Source of the DNA: Stramenopiles sp. TOSAG23-2
Lineage: Eukaryota > Sar
DNA length: 21,259 nucleotides
Assembly: GCA_900128395.1 (NCBI GenBank)
Contig: LT649539.1
Location: 1 to 21,259, forward strand
Reading direction: 5' to 3'
Position numbers and translations under genes: made by a program. The first letter of the stretch is position 1. Each line of letters begins with the position of its first letter. Below, one piece after another: positions 16,316 to 21,259 of this stretch. The notes beneath the pieces were generated by a model that worked only from the letters and a program-made list of their open reading frames with translations, was not told the DNA's origin and made no database searches.

Positions 16316-17762
16316 AGTTGCTACTGCATCAACAGCAGCAGTGGCAGCAGTGGCAGCTTATTATTATTTTACATGGGATCCACGTTGGTGGTGGAATAGA
16401 AGAAAAAATAAATCTACCGAAGTGAATGTGCAGCAAAACTGGAAAAAAACATTAATTAAAGGATATGTGCACAAAGATTTTGAACCTGTTCGAGAAGAGT
16501 TTATTGCTAATTTTGAGAGACGTGGTGAACTTGGTGCAGCTTGTTGTATTTTCTACAAAGGCGAAATGGTAGTAAATTTATGGGGAGGCTATCGAGAATA
16601 TGGCACAAAGAAGGAGTGGGAAAATAATACAATGTCAAATGTATTTTCTGCAACAAAAGGTATTTCAGCAATTGCAATGGCAATATTATGTTCTCAAGGT
16701 AAAATAAATTTTGATGATAAAGTTTGCAAACATTGGCCACAGTTTGCACAGAATGGAAAAGAAGACATTACTATTCGAGCATTAGTGGATCATGCAACTG
16801 GCTTGGCTGGACCATCTCCACCAATTTCCATGGAAATATTGCGAGATAAAGCAAAAACTATTGAATTTTTAGCTGCAGTAAAACCTGATTGGAAAACATC
16901 CTATGAAAAAAAAGGCTACATGGCAATACTTCTAGGAATTTACGAGTCGTGTATTATGCAAATGACTGATGACAAGAAACGTACGATTGGAGAATTTTTA
17001 CAAGAGGAAATTGCTGAACCGCTTGGACTGGATGGTGACATTTACATTGGGCTACCAGATAGCATAACAGATGAAAGATTAACCGTTTTAGATGCTCCTA
17101 ATCTTTTTCAAATGTTATTTTTACAAGATACGTTACCCAAAGGTTTTATGTCATCGATGTTGTTGAATCCTTCCTCTTATTGCAGCAGGGCATTTTTCAA
17201 CCCTAATCTTGGCAATGATGGTATGTTAGATTATAATCGTCGTGATGTGAAGCGATTAGAATTGGCAGCGTCGAATGGACATGCTTCTGCACATGCATTG
17301 GCAACCATTTACAATGCTGTTGAACGTGCAATTAATACAAAATGTCGTATCAATAAATTAAACTTAAGTAATGCAGCATTACTTGAAATTCAACAAGGTG
17401 GAAAACCACAATATGATGAAGTTTTAAAAGTGGAAACAAATATGGCTGGCGGATTCGAAAAACCTGGTTCTTCATCGGAATATGGATGCGATCAACGGGC
17501 ATTTGGTACTCCAGGTGCTGGTGGACAGAATGCATTTGCAGATGTTGAAAGTGAAATGAGCTTTGCATATATCATGAATCGATGCGGTACATACATTTGT
17601 GATGACCCTCGAGAATTTTCTTGTAGAGTGAAAGCATATCAATGCATACAAAAGATACGTGAGAGAAATGGGGAGAAGAAATTACCAATGAAAAAATTAG
17701 AAACAATGAGTACATTTTTAAAAAGTGCAACGGATCAATTTCCAGAATTGCGAATGTTGTGA
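16284..17762 (+). CDS. Membrane-anchored serine beta-lactamase-like hydrolase
   Basis: This 492-aa protein starts at the ATG at 16284. Residues about 9-30 are an Ala/Val-rich hydrophobic segment followed by WDPRWWWNRRKNK, fitting an N-terminal signal anchor. The rest looks like the class C beta-lactamase/family VIII esterase fold. It has VFSATKGISA (nucleophile Ser122, Lys125, the SxxK motif), LVDHATGL (167-174), WKTSYEKKGY (Tyr207, probable catalytic Tyr) and GTPGAGGQNAFADVESEMSF (408-427, the C-terminal Gly-rich strand in place of KTG). Eukaryotic relatives, the beta-lactamase domain proteins such as nematode LACT and LACTB-type proteins, act as esterases or peptidases rather than in antibiotic resistance. 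Substrate unknown. It ends in TGA and converges on the DnaJ gene. Confidence 0.9.
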   Translation: MSTATYSNVIKVATASTAAVAAVAAYYYFTWDPRWWWNRRKNKSTEVNVQQNWKKTLIKGYVHKDFEPVREEFIANFERRGELGAACCIFYKGEMVVNLWGGYREYGTKKEWENNTMSNVFSATKGISAIAMAILCSQGKINFDDKVCKHWPQFAQNGKEDITIRALVDHATGLAGPSPPISMEILRDKAKTIEFLAAVKPDWKTSYEKKGYMAILLGIYESCIMQMTDDKKRTIGEFLQEEIAEPLGLDGDIYIGLPDSITDERLTVLDAPNLFQMLFLQDTLPKGFMSSMLLNPSSYCSRAFFNPNLGNDGMLDYNRRDVKRLELAASNGHASAHALATIYNAVERAINTKCRINKLNLSNAALLEIQQGGKPQYDEVLKVETNMAGGFEKPGSSSEYGCDQRAFGTPGAGGQNAFADVESEMSFAYIMNRCGTYICDDPREFSCRVKAYQCIQKIRERNGEKKLPMKKLETMSTFLKSATDQFPELRML

Positions 17763-18041
17763 GGGTAAATTAAAAAATAAGTTAATGCAAAGATGTGTTT
17801 TTTTAAAAAAATTAAATTATATAATATATAATTTTCAATATTATGCATTATATGATATATGATATGATATGATAGTAGTGTATGCATATGAGAAATATGA
17901 TCTGATTAATTTACCTTTTGTTAATGATAAAACCACACACACAAACTCTAACTTTGCGTTACAAAACACCAAAACACTACACATCATATATCATATATAT
18001 ATATATATAGTATATATAAAAATATATATACTATTTCTCAT
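17763..18041. other. Convergent 3' intergenic region
   Basis: This 279-bp AT-rich spacer separates the stops of the beta-lactamase-like gene (plus) and the DnaJ gene (minus). It has a short ATGAT-type microsatellite near 17850-17872 and an ATATAT tract ending in a strong hairpin (18007-18034). No gene is seen. Confidence 0.6.
18007..18034. repeat. 12-bp-arm hairpin next to the DnaJ stop
   Basis: ATAGTATATATA (18007-18018) and TATATATACTAT (18023-18034) are perfect reverse complements around an AAAA loop. The hairpin sits 7 bp beyond the TAG of the minus-strand DnaJ gene, so it would be in its 3' UTR. It is AT-rich, but the inclusion of AGT/ACT makes it more than a simple AT repeat. Confidence 0.75.
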
Positions 18042-19583
18042 CTATTCAAACATTTTCTTCACACGATCGGCTGCATCGCCAAAAAAACTATTTCCATCAG
18101 AACGCCCAGTACTTCCATCAATTGTTTCCCTACCATTATTATTATCGCTATCACCATCATCATCGCCACCACTTCTCCTTGCAATAATTTGTCCATTTTC
18201 TTCTTCTTCCTTTCTAAATTCTTCCAACAATTCTTTTTGTCGGTCTGATAATTTTTGTGGTACAACAACATTAAAATGTACATATTGATGACCACGACGT
18301 CCACCACCATTTAATACTGGTACCCCACGATTACGTAACACTACACGATCACCTGGTTGCGTACCAATTGGTACTTTTAAATCAACTTCACCTTTTAATG
18401 TTGGTAAAGTGATTTTATCACCTAAACTTGCTTGTGATAATGAAATTGGTATTTCCACATGTACATCACTATCATCTCGTTGAAAGAACGGATCTTCCTT
18501 TACAACTACTTCAACATATAAATCACCAGCAGGGCCACTTCGTAAACCATCATCACCTTGTCCACCAACACGTAAATTAATGCCTGTATCAACACCTGGT
18601 GGTATTTTCACATCAACTGTTTTTGTCTCCGGTATACGACCTTGACCACTACATGATGGACATGGATCTTTAATCACTGAACCTGTACCTCTACATGCAT
18701 TACATGTAGTTTGCATATACATAAAACCACGTTTTACCATTTTCACACCTGTGCCTTGACATTCAGTACATGTGGTAGGTCCTGTGCCAGATTTAGCGCC
18801 TGTACCACCACATGGATCGCATTTTTTCATACGACGTATATTCATTTCCCTAGAACAACCTTTCACCGCTTCCATAAAATCTAATGTCACCCGTCCTTGT
18901 AAATCACCACCACGTTGTGGTGCATTTGGATTTTGACGTCTTCCACCACCACCAAATGGACCACCGCCTCCAAATATATCATTTAAATTGCTAAATATAT
19001 CTTCAGGATTTACATTACCTTGAAAGCCACCACCACCACCAAATGGATTGCCACCACCGCCGCCGCCGCCGCCAAATGGATTGCCACCATGTCCAAACGA
19101 ATCATACGCTTGTCTTTTTTCTGCATCACTTAATGTATCATATGCATCTTGTAACTCTGCAAATTTTTCAGTTGCTCCTTCATCTTTATTTACATCTGGG
19201 TGTAACGTTTTTGCTAATTTATAATATGCCTTTTTAATATCAGATTGCGATGCAGATTTCGATACACCAAGAACATCGTAATGATCACGTTTTGAACTTG
19301 GTGTTGTTGTATGTATGAAATGATGTGATGATAAGTTTTTATTGAATAATAAATTTTTATTATTATAATTGTTATATTTTGGTGAATAATTTGTTGTTGA
19401 ATTTTTTGTTATTACATGTTGTTTCGTTCGTTTATTGTTGTTATTGTTATTATTATGTATCATATTATTATTTGATGTAAATATTGTACGATGTACAATC
19501 ATCCAATTGTTATTATTATTATTTTTTGGATGATGTTGACGTCGTATTAATTTTTGTACAATATTACTATATGTAGGCCTCAT
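18042..19583 (-). CDS. Mitochondrial DnaJ (Hsp40, Mdj1/TID1-type) co-chaperone
   Basis: I start this 513-aa type I J-protein at the ATG at 19583; the longer frame begins at a TTG. Residues 1-99 have no Asp or Glu, many Arg/Lys/His and several poly-Asn runs, starting MRPTYSNIVQKLIRRQHH, which fits a mitochondrial presequence. The J domain is about 100-165 with HPD at 128-130. The Gly/Phe-rich region (164-214) has long Gly runs. Four zinc-binding repeats follow: CDPCGGTG (255), CTECQGTG (272), CNACRGTG (294) and CPSCSGQG (308). Substrate-binding C-terminal domains complete the type I layout. An acidic/Asn tail and SFFGDAADRVKKMFE end the protein. It would deliver unfolded matrix proteins to mitochondrial Hsp70 and stimulate its ATPase. 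The leader is longer than usual, probably through poly-Asn expansion. Confidence 0.95.
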   Translation of the reverse strand: MRPTYSNIVQKLIRRQHHPKNNNNNNWMIVHRTIFTSNNNMIHNNNNNNNKRTKQHVITKNSTTNYSPKYNNYNNKNLLFNKNLSSHHFIHTTTPSSKRDHYDVLGVSKSASQSDIKKAYYKLAKTLHPDVNKDEGATEKFAELQDAYDTLSDAEKRQAYDSFGHGGNPFGGGGGGGGNPFGGGGGFQGNVNPEDIFSNLNDIFGGGGPFGGGGRRQNPNAPQRGGDLQGRVTLDFMEAVKGCSREMNIRRMKKCDPCGGTGAKSGTGPTTCTECQGTGVKMVKRGFMYMQTTCNACRGTGSVIKDPCPSCSGQGRIPETKTVDVKIPPGVDTGINLRVGGQGDDGLRSGPAGDLYVEVVVKEDPFFQRDDSDVHVEIPISLSQASLGDKITLPTLKGEVDLKVPIGTQPGDRVVLRNRGVPVLNGGGRRGHQYVHFNVVVPQKLSDRQKELLEEFRKEEEENGQIIARRSGGDDDGDSDNNNGRETIDGSTGRSDGNSFFGDAADRVKKMFE

Positions 19584-19901
19584 TTTTGTCTTTTTTATCG
19601 TTTGAATTATTATTATTATTTCAATGAGTAGTCTTGTTGTCAATAATTTAGTATCAATGTTCAATAGAAATTAGTATTAAATGACAATAGCTGTATCAGT
19701 TGATAATCTATATGATAATTGTTTGAATATATAGATGTATGTATGTATGTATGTGTTTAATTACTTACACATACACAAGAAAAGAATAATATAAATATTT
19801 TTATTTAATGAATATTTGTGGTTAGTTTGTGTTTTGTGCTTTTATTATTCTTCGTGCACTCGTCGTCGATATTCGAACAATAGCATAGATATAGCATTGT
19901 A

Positions 19902-19979
19902 GATCGGAGGAAAGAAGGAATCATACATTTATTAGATTATTGATCGGAGGAAAGAAGGAATCATACTTATTAGATTATT
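19902..19979. repeat. Tandem duplication, 40-bp and 38-bp copies
   Basis: GATCGGAGGAAAGAAGGAAT begins copy 1 at 19902 and copy 2 at 19942. Both end in TTATTAGATTATT. Copy 2 lacks two bases in the ACATTTATT stretch. It is one of four tandem duplications in this window. Confidence 0.9.
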
Positions 19980-20095
19980 GTATGAAAAAAACAAAATGAA
20001 TTTTATACAGGTCTCTGATCATGAGTTGTAAGAACAACAGGTAGTTAATAAAAAAAAAAAAAGCTGTCATCATCGCGAACAAAACCAGGAAACGG

Positions 20096-20121
20096 ATACC
20101 TGGTATGATACCAAGTATCAT
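20096..20121. terminator. Overlapping dyads 3' of the repeat gene
   Basis: ATACCTGGTAT (20096-20106) is followed by ATGATAC-CAA-GTATCAT (7-bp arms, 20105-20121). Both lie 28-53 bp beyond the TAG of the minus-strand repeat gene, so they would fold in its 3' UTR. The call as a 3' end signal is tentative; the 11-mer is also at 16212. Confidence 0.4.
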
Positions 20122-20148
20122 GTAATATTATATGAATTATTTGCGAAA

Positions 20149-21258
20149 CTAGCATGTGACGTCATGCGAAACGCTATTAAATCGCGACTTTGTTCGATAT
20201 GAGCGACATTGTGCAGTCCAAGAGTTTTTAGTGCAATGCCTGCAAGCGCTATCGCTACATCCATAAAAGCTAAAGCTACCCCCCCCATTACAAGAGACGC
20301 CTCTTACGTAACCTCTACTACTCCAAGGGTTCTTACGGCAACCAGAAAAGATCGGGTACTTTTTTATATGGGATTCTATTGCGCGACCACTACAAGTACG
20401 ACCATTATAATATTTAGTTATCATAACCGCTTGTCGACCAACACCATACGCTCTTCTCCCGCCTCTGAATCTCGGACTACTCACATCTAGATGTGGAGCT
20501 GGGTTGTATCCACCGCCACCACCTAAATTTGGCCCATCGCCTAAATGCGGAGCTGGATTATATCCACCACCATCACCTAAATTAGGCCCATAATTTTCAT
20601 CCCAGTTGTATTCAGCCCCTGCTTTGTATGGTCCTTTCTCATATTCACCGTACACACGACCACCACCAACATGAGCTTCTTTCTCGTCCCATTTATTCGA
20701 TTGCATCTGACGATGATGATGCATATGCTGATTGTGCCTGTGGGCAGCATTTTCATCCCAGTTGTATTCAGCCCCTGCTTTGTATGGTCCTTTCTCATAT
20801 TCACCGTACACACGACCACCACCAACATGAGCTTCTTTCTCGTCCCATTTATTCGATTGCATCTGACGATGATGATGCATATGCTGATTGTGCCTGTGGG
20901 CAGCATTTTCATCCCAGTTGTATTCACCACCTGCTTTGACTGGTCCTTTGTTGTATTCGCCGTAAACTTTACCACCACCAACATTTTCTTCCATGACGTC
21001 GAAACTTCCACCACATGCTTTCTTTGCATCGTTCATCCATCTTCTGTCACCACCTGCTTTGACTGGTCCTTTGTTGTATTCGCCGTAAACTTTACCACCA
21101 CCTACATTCGATTCTTCCTCGTCCATAAACTTGTTAATCAACTTTTTAGCCCCCCATTTTATAATACGTGTTTGAGGAGAGCCAACATTTTCATCATTGG
21201 CATCTTCATCCCAGTTGTATTCACCACCTGCTTTGACTGGTCCTTTGTTGTATTCGCC
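20149..21258 (-). CDS. Modular His-rich/Cys-rich repeat protein, 5' end beyond window
   Basis: The frame is open from the right edge to TAG at 20149-20151, giving at least 369 aa; the true start lies outside. A module of about 23 residues, VGGG(K/R)VYGEY(N/E)KGP(V/Y)KAG followed usually by xEYNWDE, occurs five times. Two modules belong to identical 52-residue units that also carry a His-rich block, HRHNQHMHHHRQMQ. Then come two copies of GPNLGxGGGYNPAPHL and a basic C-terminal region of about 110 residues with eight cysteines (TCSG, SGC, VSC, YGC, SAC, HC, QC, final TC). The Cys-rich part resembles small secreted Cys-domain proteins common in protists, with a YxxGxxCSG start and a YGCSDSAC strand. 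A cell-surface, wall or metal-binding structural role is inference. I do not recognise the family. Confidence 0.8.
   Translation of the reverse strand, partial: GEYNKGPVKAGGEYNWDEDANDENVGSPQTRIIKWGAKKLINKFMDEEESNVGGGKVYGEYNKGPVKAGGDRRWMNDAKKACGGSFDVMEENVGGGKVYGEYNKGPVKAGGEYNWDENAAHRHNQHMHHHRQMQSNKWDEKEAHVGGGRVYGEYEKGPYKAGAEYNWDENAAHRHNQHMHHHRQMQSNKWDEKEAHVGGGRVYGEYEKGPYKAGAEYNWDENYGPNLGDGGGYNPAPHLGDGPNLGGGGGYNPAPHLDVSSPRFRGGRRAYGVGRQAVMITKYYNGRTCSGRAIESHIKKYPIFSGCRKNPWSSRGYVRGVSCNGGGSFSFYGCSDSACRHCTKNSWTAQCRSYRTKSRFNSVSHDVTC
20593..20904. repeat. Two identical 156-bp in-frame repeats
   Basis: Copy 1 (20593-20748) and copy 2 (20749-20904) are identical over 156 bases, or 52 codons. A third, diverged partial copy follows from 20905 to about 20990. 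Identity at silent positions shows a recent duplication or gene conversion. The unit encodes the His-rich block plus one GGGRVYGEYEKGP module. Confidence 0.95.
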
Positions 21259-21259
21259 G

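Larger units (their letters stand above)
19584..20148. promoter_or_regulatory. Intergenic region upstream of DnaJ
   Basis: This 565-bp AT-rich gap lies between the DnaJ start and the stop of the next minus-strand gene. It should contain the DnaJ promoter and the neighbour's 3' UTR. It holds an ATGT microsatellite (five units, 19735-19754), a 40/38-bp tandem duplication (19902-19979), a poly-A run near 20050-20061 and a compact dyad (20096-20121). No ORF or RNA gene is convincing. Confidence 0.55.

Noticed and set aside
17990-18034. Simple AT microsatellite only
   Set aside because: The AT run is there, but the segment 18007-18034 has perfect 12-bp arms including AGT/ACT ends, so it was kept as a hairpin.
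19584-19664. 27-residue N-terminal extension of DnaJ from a TTG codon
   Set aside because: TTG starts are not expected in a eukaryote, and the ATG at 19583 gives a typical basic mitochondrial leader.
1-21259. Giant-virus (NCLDV) origin, considered because of compact AT-rich genes and repeats
   Set aside because: A branch-motif intron, an RSP2-like axonemal protein, a mitochondrial-leader DnaJ and no viral hallmark genes favour a cellular nuclear genome.

Overview
The window is nuclear DNA of an AT-rich, compact-genome flagellated protist. One gene has a spliceosomal-type intron (GTGAGT donor, TACTAAC branch-like motif, CAG acceptor). Two products look axonemal or cytoskeletal, the J-protein has a mitochondrial-type leader, there are poly-asparagine tracts, and TAA, TAG and TGA all act as stops (standard code). 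The sequence alone does not fix the lineage; a stramenopile or another biflagellate group would fit.

Layout, left to right. 1-692 is a repeat-rich 3' flank: a roughly 22-nt GGAGTGAAAAAA minisatellite inside a 161/160-bp tandem duplication. A 2620-aa coiled-coil/IQ-motif protein follows on the minus strand (796-8658); its last codons lie in a perfect 106-bp tandem duplication that makes its stop codon. A 568-bp gap with two dyads separates it from a plus-strand coiled-coil gene whose first exon is not resolved (about 9227-9854). Next come a secreted PI-PLC-like phosphodiesterase (10070-11086, minus), a two-exon gene for an unrecognised protein with a C-terminal hydrophobic segment (11687-12805, plus), a DPY30/GAF protein resembling radial spoke protein RSP2 (13029-14774, minus), a small protein with an N-myristoylation signal (15575-16051, plus), a membrane-anchored serine beta-lactamase-like hydrolase (16284-17762, plus), a mitochondrial DnaJ co-chaperone (18042-19583, minus), and a repeat-built, His-rich, Cys-rich protein that runs off the right edge (20149 to beyond 21258, minus).

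There is no operon and no single pathway. The IQ/coiled-coil giant, the DPY30/GAF protein and perhaps the 9227 coiled-coil gene suggest a loose set of ciliary functions. The other genes are housekeeping (DnaJ), lipid or ester hydrolysis (PLC-like, beta-lactamase-like) and probable cell-surface biology (the repeat protein). All three convergent gene pairs are separated by a perfect palindrome or hairpin, and several divergent promoters also hold perfect dyads. The most distinctive items are the modular His/Cys-rich repeat protein, the duplication that re-ends the giant gene, and the unclassified conserved-looking domains in the giant and the two-exon gene.
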